Assembly: GCA_002315325.1 (NCBI GenBank)
Contig: DCGU01000080.1
Coordinates: 19,877 to 83,876 of the forward strand
Direction: 5' to 3'
Length of the DNA: 64,000 nt
Source of the DNA: Clostridiales bacterium UBA1770
GTDB taxonomy: Bacteria > Bacillota > Clostridia > Oscillospirales > CAG-272
Below, in pieces: positions 35,053 to 43,783 of the stretch. A program made the translations under genes and the position numbers. The stretch's first letter is position 1. Every line of letters begins with the position of its first letter. The notes below the pieces were generated by a model. It was not told where the DNA came from, did no database searches, and worked only from the letters and a program-made list of their open reading frames with translations.

Positions 35053-36432
35053 ATGATTCGCGAATACAGAACGATTGAAGAAGTTGCCGGTCCTCTGATG
35101 CTGGTGCGCGGTGTCGACGGTGTTAAGTACGACGAACTGGGTGAAATCGAACTGCCGAACGGCGAAGTACGCCGCTGCCGTGTTCTCGAAGTCAACGGCC
35201 GCAACGTTCTGGTGCAGCTGTTTGAATCTGCAGCCGGGTTAAATCTGGCCAGCAGTAAGGTGCGTTTTACCGGTCACGGCGTTGAACTGCCCGTTTCCCG
35301 TAATATGTTGGGCCGTGTCTTTAACGGTATGGGCGAGCCGATTGACGGCGGCGCCAAACTCGTTCCCGAAAAAACGCTGGATATCAACGGTACGCCGATT
35401 AACCCCGCCGCCCGTATGTATCCGGATGAATTTATTCAGACGGGTGTCTCCACCATTGACGGTTTGAATACCCTGGTCCGCGGCCAGAAACTGCCGATTT
35501 TCTCGGGTTCCGGTCTGCCCCATGCCAATCTTGCCGCACAGATTGCCCGTCAGGCAAAGGTACTCAATTCCGATTCCAAGTTTGCCGTTGTTTTCGCGGC
35601 TGTCGGTATCACCTATGAAGAGGCTGATTTCTTTATTTCCGACTTCAAACGCACCGGTGCCATTGACAGAACCGTGTTGTTTATCAACTTGGCGTCCGAT
35701 GCCGCTATCGAGCGTATTTCCACGCCGCGTATGGCATTGACGGCTGCCGAGTATTTGGCATTTGACTGCGACATGCACGTGCTGGTTATCATCACCGATA
35801 TCACGAACTATGCCGAGGCATTGCGTGAGGTTTCCGCCGCACGTAAAGAAGTGCCCGGCCGTCGCGGTTATCCCGGATACCTGTACACCGACTTGGCAAC
35901 CATGTACGAGCGTGCCGGCCGTAAAATCGGGTCCGAGGGTTCCATTACCATGATTCCGATTTTGTCCATGCCGGAAGACGATAAAACGCACCCCATCCCC
36001 GACTTGACCGGTTATATCACCGAGGGGCAGATTATTTTGTCCCGTGAAATGTACCGTAAAGGATATATGCCGCCGGTTGACGTACTGCCGTCCCTGTCCC
36101 GTTTGAAGGATAAAGGTATCGGTGCGGGGAAAACGCGTGAGGACCATTCCGGTACGTTGAACCAAATCTTTGCTGCCTACGCACGCGGCTGTGAAGCAAA
36201 AGAACTGATGGTCGTTTTGGGTGAAGCTGCGCTGACGCCGCTTGACCGCTTATACGCAAAGTTTGCCGATGAATTCGAAAACAAATACATCAATCAGGGC
36301 TTTGACGAAAACCGTTCCATCGAGCAAACGCTCGATCTCGGTTGGGAACTGTTACATATCCTGCCCCGCAGTGAAATGAAGCGTATCAAACCCGAGATTT
36401 TGGACAAATATTGGCCGCGTGAAAACGCATAA
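35053..36432 (+). CDS. ntpB: V-type ATPase non-catalytic subunit B
   Basis: A 459-residue regulatory nucleotide-binding subunit. The P-loop position is degenerate ([14 protein letters not shown]), as in all V-type B subunits, and [22 protein letters not shown] and [13 protein letters not shown] are family landmarks. It alternates with subunit A in the head. It starts 13 bp after ntpA with an AAGGAGGAGA site. Confidence 0.97.
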   Translation: MIREYRTIEEVAGPLMLVRGVDGVKYDELGEIELPNGEVRRCRVLEVNGRNVLVQLFESAAGLNLASSKVRFTGHGVELPVSRNMLGRVFNGMGEPIDGGAKLVPEKTLDINGTPINPAARMYPDEFIQTGVSTIDGLNTLVRGQKLPIFSGSGLPHANLAAQIARQAKVLNSDSKFAVVFAAVGITYEEADFFISDFKRTGAIDRTVLFINLASDAAIERISTPRMALTAAEYLAFDCDMHVLVIITDITNYAEALREVSAARKEVPGRRGYPGYLYTDLATMYERAGRKIGSEGSITMIPILSMPEDDKTHPIPDLTGYITEGQIILSREMYRKGYMPPVDVLPSLSRLKDKGIGAGKTREDHSGTLNQIFAAYARGCEAKELMVVLGEAALTPLDRLYAKFADEFENKYINQGFDENRSIEQTLDLGWELLHILPRSEMKRIKPEILDKYWPRENA

Positions 36433-36485
36433 CCGTTTACGGTTTATTTCCGTTTTCCCACCGATATTGTAAGGAGTAAAAGCGC

Positions 36486-37181
36486 ATGGCTGAAATCAGA
36501 GTCAATCCCACGCGGATGGAACTGAAAAAAATACAGGGACGCTACGCAACGGCGCGCCGCGGCCATAAATTGCTCAAAGACAAGCGTGACGAGTTAATGA
36601 AGCAGTTTTTGGACGTTGTCCGTGAGGACAAGGATTTGCGCACCCGTGTGGAAGCGTCTCTTGCCGACGTCTATCGCAGTTTCAGCGTTGCGGCTGCCGT
36701 GACCGGACCCAAGATGATGCAGGAAGCCTTGATTTGCCCCAAAAAAGAGGGTGCGATTAACGTTTCCTACGTCAATAAAATGAGCGTCATTTGCCCGGAG
36801 TTCCAATTGGACGTTCGTGCCGAAGGCGGTGCCGACAGCTATAACTACGGTCTGGCATTTACCAGCGGCGAATTGGACGCGTCCCTTGCCCGCATGAACG
36901 ACATGCTGGGGGATTTGGTTCGTCTGGCCGAGCTTGAAAAAACGGCACAGCTGCTGGCTGAAGAAATCGAGAAGACCCGCCGCCGCGTCAACGCCTTGGA
37001 ATATATCATGATGCCGCAGTATTTGGAAACCATCAAGAGTATCAAAATGAAACTCGACGAAAACGAGCGCGGCAATACGACGCGACTCATGAAGGTGAAA
37101 GATATGATGGTTGCCAAACAAATGGAAGGCAAGGCGCAGCAGCAGGACGACGAGCCGGAGGAAGCCGTTGAAAACGGTTGA
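36486..37181 (+). CDS. ntpD: V-type ATPase central shaft subunit D
   Basis: A 231-residue coiled-coil rotor shaft. Two long helices flank a central segment: the N-terminal NPTRMELKKIQGRYATARRGHKLLKDKRDEL and a C-terminal half with RRRVNALEYIMMPQ are classic. It rotates inside the A3B3 head and joins subunit F and C. The C-terminal tail is Gln/Glu-rich (QQQDDEPEE). It is the last gene of the operon; no counterparts of E. hirae ntpH or ntpJ follow. Confidence 0.95.
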   Translation: MAEIRVNPTRMELKKIQGRYATARRGHKLLKDKRDELMKQFLDVVREDKDLRTRVEASLADVYRSFSVAAAVTGPKMMQEALICPKKEGAINVSYVNKMSVICPEFQLDVRAEGGADSYNYGLAFTSGELDASLARMNDMLGDLVRLAELEKTAQLLAEEIEKTRRRVNALEYIMMPQYLETIKSIKMKLDENERGNTTRLMKVKDMMVAKQMEGKAQQQDDEPEEAVENG

Positions 37182-37245
37182 ATTTGAGCGCGGCGTTTGA
37201 ACAGTCGGTATTATATACGCCATCCATATGGAGCATAAATTACAC

Positions 37246-37286
37246 AAAAAACAGGACGATGCGTCGTTTCGCATCGTCCTGTTTTT
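37246..37286. terminator. Bidirectional terminator between the V-ATPase operon and the VanY-like gene
   Basis: AAAAAACAGGACGATGC pairs with GCATCGTCCTGTTTTT around an 8-nt loop; T-runs on both strands. The 126 bp between it and the VanY stop hold a GGTAAACG/CGTTTACC hairpin and no gene. Confidence 0.9.
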
Positions 37287-37412
37287 ATGATTAAATGCAG
37301 TGGTAAACGCTTATCGTTTACCCGTGTGACTCGGCTCGTTCATAAACACAAAACGTCGGACAGAAGGGAATAAGACGTCGGATATAAGACACCGGTGCCA
37401 AGCTCCCAATGA

Positions 37413-38243
37413 TTACTCTCTGTCACGCAAATACTCTTCCAACGTGATGCTGTACTCGGCAATATCGCAGGCAGCGTCACGGCCGACAAAGCGCCAGTGC
37501 CAGGATTCGTAGGCGTACCCCGTTACGTCTTCCCGGCCGTAAGGGTAACGCAGTATAAAGCCGAAACGGGCAGCGTTTTTTTGCAGCCAGCGATAGGCTT
37601 CCGTTTCCGCAAAACCGACGTCGTTTGTGAAATCACCTTCGCTCCCGTAGTTTTCCAATTCCTTCATACCGTCAACCCACAGGTCAACGCAAAGTCCCGT
37701 GTGATGTTCACTGGTCCCTGGCTGCGCGCTGTAGGTCAGTACCAATTCCTGCGCCTGTTCCCGTGTCCAACCGGGGTGGGCAGCCGTTTCGTTGGTAATA
37801 TAGTATTCAAACAGCCAATTTTGATAGGTGTAAGAGCGGTACCCGGAAGTGACGCAGACGTTGTCGATGCCGTCGGCTTTCATCTCACGCAGCATGGCGC
37901 AAAGTGCCGCGGCAGCGGTGCCGTTCAAATCAATTTCTTTCCCGCCGTTGGTCATTGCCGTGTCGAGTGTCACAAGGTCAAGGGGGACGTAGTCGGCACC
38001 GATTTTGTTTTGCTTGTTGACAAGGATCAAGTACGCCTCGTCATTCGCGGCAATCGCAACGCGTTCTTCAGGCGTCAGTTGCGTCTTGTAGGTGAAAGTT
38101 CTCACGGTTACTTCTCCGTCGGTATCGGTTTGTGTCGCCGGCGTGTCAACGTCCGGCTCGGTGTGACAGGCACATAAACATAAGCAAAGTACAAACAGCA
38201 GGCACACGAAAAAAACAGGGAAGAAGCGCTGTATTTTCTTCAT
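37413..38243 (-). CDS. VanY-family D-alanyl-D-alanine carboxypeptidase lipoprotein
   Basis: A 276-residue M15B-type metallopeptidase with an N-terminal lipoprotein signal: a hydrophobic stretch then the lipobox LCAC with Cys26. Zinc-site motifs are SGYRSYTYQNWLF, SEHHTGLCVDLW (S-x-H-x-x-G-x-x-x-D) and the catalytic ESWHWRFVG (E-x-x-H). It trims terminal D-Ala from peptidoglycan stems outside the membrane. No vanRS/HAX genes are near, so a cell-wall maintenance role is more likely than glycopeptide resistance. Its ATG overlaps the mnmM stop by 4 bp, so the two are translationally coupled. Confidence 0.92.
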   Translation of the reverse strand: MKKIQRFFPVFFVCLLFVLCLCLCACHTEPDVDTPATQTDTDGEVTVRTFTYKTQLTPEERVAIAANDEAYLILVNKQNKIGADYVPLDLVTLDTAMTNGGKEIDLNGTAAAALCAMLREMKADGIDNVCVTSGYRSYTYQNWLFEYYITNETAAHPGWTREQAQELVLTYSAQPGTSEHHTGLCVDLWVDGMKELENYGSEGDFTNDVGFAETEAYRWLQKNAARFGFILRYPYGREDVTGYAYESWHWRFVGRDAACDIAEYSITLEEYLRDRE

Positions 38244-38794
38244 GGTTTGGTCTCCACTACGATGAAATAGGGGGACGTGGGGGAGTTCAGAATCTGCACC
38301 TTGGTGCAGCAGATCTTGTAGCGGGAAACCGTGGACAAATAGTCGCAAATCATCTTGCCCTCGGCGTCACCTTCAGCGTGTCCCGGGTACACGGCGATGT
38401 TGACAATGGCGTCCCTGTCCATCAATTCAATGGCGGCTTGAATGGCCGGCATCGTTGTTTCACGCAGCGTCGTGATGGACTTGTCGCCGCCCGGCAGCCA
38501 TCCCAAATTAAACATACCTGCCTTTACCGGTACGCGCACGTAGTCTTTGACAAGGTGATGCGATGCATGCACCAGCGTATAGTTCTCGGGGCATCCGACG
38601 TCCATCAAATGCTGCCTTGTTGACTCGACTGCCTGCGCCTGAATATCGAATGCATAGACGTGGCCGGTCTGTCCCACGGTCCTCGACAGGAACTCCGTGT
38701 CGTGCCCGTTGCCCATGGTGTAATCGACGGCAACGTCGCCCTCTTTCAAATGCGTCAAAATGAATTTTTTATGCAGGTCCAATAAATCGATCAT
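38240..38794 (-). CDS. mnmM: tRNA wobble-uridine methyltransferase MnmM (YtqB family)
   Basis: A 184-residue class I methyltransferase of the rRNA_methylase/YtqB family. Motif I is VDYTMGNGHDTEFL, motif IV is FNLGWLPGGDKS, a hallmark of the family, and NIAVYPGHAEG follows. YtqB has been identified as MnmM, which methylates 5-aminomethyl-2-thiouridine at position 34 of certain tRNAs. ATG 38794 is the first gene after a good minus-strand promoter. It is coupled to a VanY-like gene with no obvious functional link. Confidence 0.9.
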   Translation of the reverse strand: MIDLLDLHKKFILTHLKEGDVAVDYTMGNGHDTEFLSRTVGQTGHVYAFDIQAQAVESTRQHLMDVGCPENYTLVHASHHLVKDYVRVPVKAGMFNLGWLPGGDKSITTLRETTMPAIQAAIELMDRDAIVNIAVYPGHAEGDAEGKMICDYLSTVSRYKICCTKVQILNSPTSPYFIVVETKP

Positions 38795-38856
38795 AGGGGA
38801 TTGCCTCCGTGTTGCATCGTCGAAAAATGAGTCATCCGACGGCTTTCTTTGTATTC

Positions 38857-38885
38857 ATTATACCACCCGCATTCTTTTTTGTAAA
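38857..38885 (-). promoter_or_regulatory. Promoter for mnmM-vanY operon
   Basis: Minus-strand TTTACA at 38885-38880 and TATAAT at 38862-38857 with a 17-bp spacer. Confidence 0.75.
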
Positions 38886-38917
38886 TTGCCAAATTCATCG
38901 GTGCAACGTATTTCCCC

Positions 38918-38945
38918 TTGTTTTTTACCGCTTTTATGGTATAAT
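38918..38945 (+). promoter_or_regulatory. Promoter for the DUF512-der operon
   Basis: TTGTTT at 38918-38923 and TATAAT at 38940-38945, 16-bp spacer; divergent from the mnmM promoter. Confidence 0.7.
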
Positions 38946-38990
38946 AATAGAATATAATGGCTGATTATGGGCAAAAAGGAGGAAAACGCT

Positions 38991-40301
38991 ATGGTTGAGA
39001 TTACCGACGTACTGCCGCACAGCATCGCGGCGCGTGCCGGCATCGTTGCGGGTGACGTACTGGTTTCACTGAACAATCACGAAATCAGCGACGTGTTGGA
39101 TTACCGTTTTTATATGACGGAAAAAACGCTGGCTGTCAAAATACGCCGTGACGGCGCGGATTTCGACGTTTCGGTGCATAAGCAGGAATACGACGATTTG
39201 GGACTTGACTTTGCCACACCGCTGATGGACAAAAAGCATTCCTGCGAAAACCGTTGCGTTTTCTGTTTTATCGATCAGCTGCCGGGCGGTATGCGGCAGT
39301 CGCTGTATTTTAAAGACGACGATTCCCGCCTGTCTTTCCTGCACGGCAATTACGTGACGCTGACCAATATGACGCCGGCGGATATCGACAGAATTATTAC
39401 CATGCATTTGTCGCCCGTTAACGTGTCGGTGCATACCACCAACCCGGAACTCCGTGTCAAAATGATGCGCAATAAACACGCCGGAGAAGTGCTGTCCTAT
39501 TTAAAGCGCCTCGCAGATGCGGGTATTACGATTTGCGGGCAGATTGTGCTGTGCCGCGGACTCAATGACGGCGCCGAACTGGACAGAACCATGCGCGACC
39601 TGACGGCGTATATGCCGGCACTGTCCAGTGTCTCCATTGTTCCCGTCGGCCTGACGAAATACCGCGACACGCTGTATCCCCTGGAACTCTTTACCAAAGA
39701 GGAATGTGCCGCCGTTATCAAACAGGTCAACGATTTCGGCGACGAATGTATGCAAAAATACGGCACGCGGCTGTTCTTCTGTGCCGACGAGTTTTACGTC
39801 AAGGCTGAATTGCCCCTGCCCGGTGAAGACTATTACGAGGACTATCCGCAAATTGAAAACGGCGTCGGTATGCTGACCTCGCTTGAAGTTGAGTTTGAGG
39901 ATGCATTGTCGTGCGATTGCCCCGTGTCGGCAAGTCCACGAAAAGTGACGGTGGCAACCGGTGTCGCGTCTTCTGCGCTGATGGAGCGACTGGCCAAGCG
40001 CGCTATGGGAGTGATACCCGGCTTGCAGGTGGAAGTCGTCACCGTCATCAATCACTATTTCGGTGAAACCATTACGGTGTCCGGTCTTTTAACGGCCGCG
40101 GATTTGGCCGAGCAGCTCGCCGGCCGTGATCTCGGTGATGCGGTCCTTATTACGGCGCAGGCATTGCGCGCCGACCGCGACGTCTTTTTGGACGACCGTT
40201 CCCCCGCATGGCTGTCGGAACAGCTCGGCGGTGTGCCGATTGTCCCTGTTGAAAACGCGGGTGCCGAGCTGCTGGATGCCTTTCTCGATATCGAAGGATA
40301 A
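38991..40301 (+). CDS. PDZ / radical SAM-like DUF512 protein
   Basis: A 436-residue protein. Residues 1-60 form a PDZ-like domain (ITDVLPHSIAARAGIVAGDVLVSLN). A radical-SAM-like part follows with C-x3-C-x2-C in CENRCVFCF, then a DUF512 C-terminal domain. The family is widespread in Clostridia and Cyanobacteria next to der, and its reaction is not established. ATG 38991 is chosen because AAAGGAGG lies 8 nt upstream; an ATG at 38967 would place that site inside the gene. It precedes der by 21 bp, suggesting a link to ribosome assembly or a shared redox-sensing role. The cluster ligands imply a [4Fe-4S] centre. Confidence 0.9.
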   Translation: MVEITDVLPHSIAARAGIVAGDVLVSLNNHEISDVLDYRFYMTEKTLAVKIRRDGADFDVSVHKQEYDDLGLDFATPLMDKKHSCENRCVFCFIDQLPGGMRQSLYFKDDDSRLSFLHGNYVTLTNMTPADIDRIITMHLSPVNVSVHTTNPELRVKMMRNKHAGEVLSYLKRLADAGITICGQIVLCRGLNDGAELDRTMRDLTAYMPALSSVSIVPVGLTKYRDTLYPLELFTKEECAAVIKQVNDFGDECMQKYGTRLFFCADEFYVKAELPLPGEDYYEDYPQIENGVGMLTSLEVEFEDALSCDCPVSASPRKVTVATGVASSALMERLAKRAMGVIPGLQVEVVTVINHYFGETITVSGLLTAADLAEQLAGRDLGDAVLITAQALRADRDVFLDDRSPAWLSEQLGGVPIVPVENAGAELLDAFLDIEG

Positions 40302-40322
40302 TGAAGTTAGGAGTTTTAACGT

Positions 40323-41651
40323 ATGAATAAACCGATTGCAGCCGTCGTCGGTCGCCCGAACGTCGGCAAAAGCACCTTGTTTAATAAAATTATCGGGGAG
40401 CGTCGTTCCATTGTGGAAGATACGCCCGGTGTGACGCGTGACCGTATTTATGCCGATACCTCGTGGAACGGCGTTGATTTTGAAATCATCGATACCGGCG
40501 GTATCGAACCCAAAACCGATGATATGATTTTGGCGCAGATGAAACGGCAGGCGCAGCTTGCCATTGAAACGGCCGACGTTATCATTTTCGTTTGTGACGT
40601 GCATACGGGTCCCACGGCCGACGACCGCGATATCGCGGTTATGCTCAAAAAGAGCGGCAAATACGTGGTGCCCTGTATCAACAAATGCGACAAGGTGGGC
40701 GACCTGCCGCCTGAATTTTACGAATTCTATGAGCTCGGATTTGATGCCGATCCCGTGCCCGTTTCCTCGGTACACGGTACCGGTACGGGCGATTTGCTGG
40801 ATGCGGTTGTCGCTGCTTTTCCCGCGTTGGAAAAGACCGAAGAAGAGGAAGACGTGATCAAGGTGGCCGTCATCGGCAAGCCCAATGCCGGTAAATCGTC
40901 TTTGGTCAACCGTTTCGTCGGCGCCGAGCGTCAAATCGTATCCCCGATTGCCGGCACCACGCGTGACGCCGTGGATACCTACGTCACGAACGAAACCGGC
41001 CGCTTCTGCTTTATTGATACGGCAGGTTTGCGCCGTCAGTCGCAGGTGAAAGATCCCATTGAAAAATACAGTGTTTTGCGCGCCCACATGGCCGTGGAAC
41101 GCGCCGACGTCTGCCTCGTTCTCATTGACGCCCAGGAGGGTATTACCGAGCAGGACGTCAAAATTGCCGGCATTGCGCACGATGCAGGCAAGGCCTCGAT
41201 TATCGTTGTCAACAAATGGGATTTGATTGAAAAGGATAACTCGACGGTCAATACGTTTAATGAAAAAATCGCGACGGCACTGTCTTTTATGCCCTACGCG
41301 CCCGTGATTTATATCTCCGCCAAAACGGGCCAGCGCGTGTCTTCCCTGTACGAACAGATTGATTACGTCTTCAACCAGTCGCGCACCCGCATTTCCACCG
41401 GTATGCTCAACGACGTACTGGCAGAAGCCACCATGCGTACCCAGCCGCCGACGGATAAGGGCAGACGCCTGAAGATTTACTACATGACGCAGACGTCTGT
41501 GGCACCGCCCACGTTCGTGTTGTTCTGCAACAGCATCGAGCTGTTCCATTTTTCCTACCAGCGCTATATTGAAAACTGCCTGCGGACGACCTTTGGCTTC
41601 CGCGGGACACCGATTAAAATGATCATCAAAATGAAGGGCGAGGATAACTGA
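40323..41651 (+). CDS. der: Ribosome biogenesis GTPase Der (EngA)
   Basis: A 442-residue protein with two tandem GTPase domains: first P-loop GRPNVGKST near residue 10 with DTGG and NKCD; second P-loop GKPNAGKSS near residue 185 with DTAG and NKWD. A C-terminal KH-like domain follows (RLKIYYMTQTSVAPPTFVLFCN). Der is an essential factor for maturation of the 50S subunit. It is preceded by DUF512, and its stop codon runs into a heptamer microsatellite. Confidence 0.97.
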   Translation: MNKPIAAVVGRPNVGKSTLFNKIIGERRSIVEDTPGVTRDRIYADTSWNGVDFEIIDTGGIEPKTDDMILAQMKRQAQLAIETADVIIFVCDVHTGPTADDRDIAVMLKKSGKYVVPCINKCDKVGDLPPEFYEFYELGFDADPVPVSSVHGTGTGDLLDAVVAAFPALEKTEEEEDVIKVAVIGKPNAGKSSLVNRFVGAERQIVSPIAGTTRDAVDTYVTNETGRFCFIDTAGLRRQSQVKDPIEKYSVLRAHMAVERADVCLVLIDAQEGITEQDVKIAGIAHDAGKASIIVVNKWDLIEKDNSTVNTFNEKIATALSFMPYAPVIYISAKTGQRVSSLYEQIDYVFNQSRTRISTGMLNDVLAEATMRTQPPTDKGRRLKIYYMTQTSVAPPTFVLFCNSIELFHFSYQRYIENCLRTTFGFRGTPIKMIIKMKGEDN

Positions 41652-41706
41652 TCACCGACCACCGATTACCGATTACCGATTACCGGTCACCGATCACTGA
41701 TTACCG
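41651..41706 (+). repeat. Heptamer microsatellite, 8 x ATTACCG-like
   Basis: Eight 7-bp units in a row: ATCACCG, ACCACCG, three ATTACCG, GTCACCG, ATCACTG, ATTACCG. The first base is the last base of the der stop codon. The array fills most of the 91-bp gap before the next gene. Confidence 0.9.
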
Positions 41707-41742
41707 CCCCCAATACCCCGTTTTGAAAGGAGGAACGTCGGT

Positions 41743-42465
41743 ATGCCGTTTACAAAAGACCGCCGTGCAGATGCGCGTGCATTTTGGACGTTGTTGGGAC
41801 CGGCGATTCTTCTGCTGGTGACGGCGGGAGCGCTGATTGCCCTGGCAATGCTCAAGACGCAGTATTATTCCGTTAAAATATTCCTGCTGGTCCTGTCTGC
41901 CTGTATCGTCACGTTTGCCGTGGTCATGATTGTGTTGTGGCGTCAGGTGACCGGCCGCAGTGCTGCTTTTTTAAAAAAATCCGGTGTGCCGGACCCGGGC
42001 GTCCATCATAATATTTTCCTGTACAATCAGGAAAAGGACGTCGACGTTTCGGCGGATGAATTGACCGTGGACGACGTTGTCAAACGGATGACGGTCATCT
42101 TAACCTTTTTTGCCAAACGCAAAAAACTCAATATCGAGGCTGTTTTGGACACTTCTCCCCGTTCCAAAGTGCCGGCCGTGATGCGCCCGTTATTCGTTTG
42201 GGTTTTGTTGTACAATATTGCCGGTGCGGATAACGAACTGCAGTGGTCGTCTTTCCTTTCCTGCGGAAAGCCTATGGCCGACGCCGTTGCCGCGGTGATG
42301 GCGGGGGAAGATGAGGATTTGGTGCGCCGGCTGCAGCGGGGCGTGGCGCTGTATACCGAACAAAAGAAATACGACGCATTCCGCACCTACATGGTGGAGC
42401 ATCGGGACGCCATCGGCGAACGTATGCTGCAGTACGTGCGGGAGCATATCCGTGAATTTGATTGA
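41743..42465 (+). CDS. Uncharacterised two-helix membrane protein
   Basis: A 240-residue protein I do not recognise. Two strongly hydrophobic helices lie near residues 14-37 and 44-65, separated by a short loop, with a positively charged N-terminus (FTKDRRADAR). The remaining 170 residues are soluble and probably cytoplasmic, with a partly acidic mixed helical composition and no catalytic motif I can name. AAAGGAGG lies well spaced before ATG 41743. It sits between der and obgE, two ribosome-assembly GTPases, where many Firmicutes carry plsY or nothing. Whether it belongs functionally with them is unknown. Confidence 0.8.
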   Translation: MPFTKDRRADARAFWTLLGPAILLLVTAGALIALAMLKTQYYSVKIFLLVLSACIVTFAVVMIVLWRQVTGRSAAFLKKSGVPDPGVHHNIFLYNQEKDVDVSADELTVDDVVKRMTVILTFFAKRKKLNIEAVLDTSPRSKVPAVMRPLFVWVLLYNIAGADNELQWSSFLSCGKPMADAVAAVMAGEDEDLVRRLQRGVALYTEQKKYDAFRTYMVEHRDAIGERMLQYVREHIREFD

Positions 42466-42486
42466 CCGCAAGGAGCGTGAAACTAT

Positions 42487-43770
42487 ATGATTTTCGTTGA
42501 TGAAGCAAGAATAACCATCATCGCGGGGAACGGCGGCAACGGTGCCGTTTCGTTTCGCCGTGAAAAATACGTAGCTGCCGGCGGCCCGGACGGCGGTGAC
42601 GGCGGACACGGCGGCAACGTTGTGTTCCGTGTGGATAAGGGGACAAACACGCTGCTGGCGTTCCGGTATAAACATAAGTTCCAGGCCGCGAACGGCGGGG
42701 ACGGCAGCGGTGCCAAGTTCCACGGCGCCACGGCGGACGATTTGATTATCCCCGTGCCCGAGGGAACGCTGATTCGCGATGCGGCCAGCGGTAAACTCAT
42801 TCACGATATGTCCGAAAACGACGGTGCCGATTTCATCGCCTGCCACGGCGGACGCGGCGGCTGGGGGAACCGTCATTTCTCCACGCCGACACGTCAGGTG
42901 CCGATGTTTGCCAAGAGCGGTACGCGCGGGGAAGAGCGTGAAGTGACGCTGGAACTCAAATTGATTGCCGACGTGGGCCTGATCGGTTTCCCCAGTGTGG
43001 GTAAATCCTCATTGCTTGCAAAAATCAGTGCGGCCAAGCCCAAGATTGCGGAATATCATTTCACAACGCTGACGCCCAACCTCGGCGTCGTCAGCACCGG
43101 TACGGGGCGCGGTTTCGTTGCCGCCGATATTCCCGGATTGATTGAAGGGGCTGCCGACGGTGCCGGTCTCGGTCACGATTTCCTGCGCCATATCGAGCGC
43201 TGCAGATTGCTTTTGCACGTCGTGGATATCGCCTCCCTGGAGGAACGCGACCCGATTATGGATATCGACGCCATCAATACGGAGCTGTCCCGTTACAGTG
43301 AAAAACTGGCGGGACTCCCGCAGATTATCGTCGCCAATAAGGCCGATATGCTGGTACGTGAACTGACCGACCTGGAACCCTTTGAAACCTACGTGGCACA
43401 GAACGGCTGGCAGCTGGTTTACGTTTCCGCCGTGACCGGTGAGGGCATCAAAGAAATGATTAAAATGACCGATGCCGCATTGCAGCAGCTCCCGCCCGTT
43501 ACGGTGTTTGAAACCGAGTGGACCGAGGAGGAACTGCCCGTTTCCGCCGGAAAAGAGACGACGATTCGCCGCGAGAACAATACCTTCTACGTGGAAGGCG
43601 AGTGGCTCTTCAATCTGATGGGCCGCGTCAACATGAACGATTATGAATCCATGAACTATTTCCAGCGCGTTTTGCAGACGTCCGGCGTGTTCACCATGCT
43701 GGAAGAAAAAGGCTGTAAAGACGGCGACACTGTTTCTATTTACGATTTCGAGTTTGACTTTGTGAAATAA
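42487..43770 (+). CDS. obgE: Obg/CgtA GTPase
   Basis: A 427-residue GTPase with all three domains: the glycine-rich Obg fold (residues 1-158, GGxGGxG-type repeats such as GGPDGGDGGHGG), the G domain (GFPSVGKSS, DIPGLIEGA, NKAD) and the C-terminal OCT domain (GEWLFNLMGRVNMNDYESM). It acts in late 50S assembly and stringent-response control. AAGGAG-type site precedes ATG 42487. It lies 21 bp after the membrane-protein gene and 14 bp before the AAC(3)-fold gene. Confidence 0.97.
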   Translation: MIFVDEARITIIAGNGGNGAVSFRREKYVAAGGPDGGDGGHGGNVVFRVDKGTNTLLAFRYKHKFQAANGGDGSGAKFHGATADDLIIPVPEGTLIRDAASGKLIHDMSENDGADFIACHGGRGGWGNRHFSTPTRQVPMFAKSGTRGEEREVTLELKLIADVGLIGFPSVGKSSLLAKISAAKPKIAEYHFTTLTPNLGVVSTGTGRGFVAADIPGLIEGAADGAGLGHDFLRHIERCRLLLHVVDIASLEERDPIMDIDAINTELSRYSEKLAGLPQIIVANKADMLVRELTDLEPFETYVAQNGWQLVYVSAVTGEGIKEMIKMTDAALQQLPPVTVFETEWTEEELPVSAGKETTIRRENNTFYVEGEWLFNLMGRVNMNDYESMNYFQRVLQTSGVFTMLEEKGCKDGDTVSIYDFEFDFVK

Positions 43771-43783
43771 AAGAAGGATTATT

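Noticed and set aside
37413..38243. Glycopeptide resistance through the VanY-like gene
   Set aside because: No van regulatory or ligase genes are nearby; a general D,D-carboxypeptidase role suffices.
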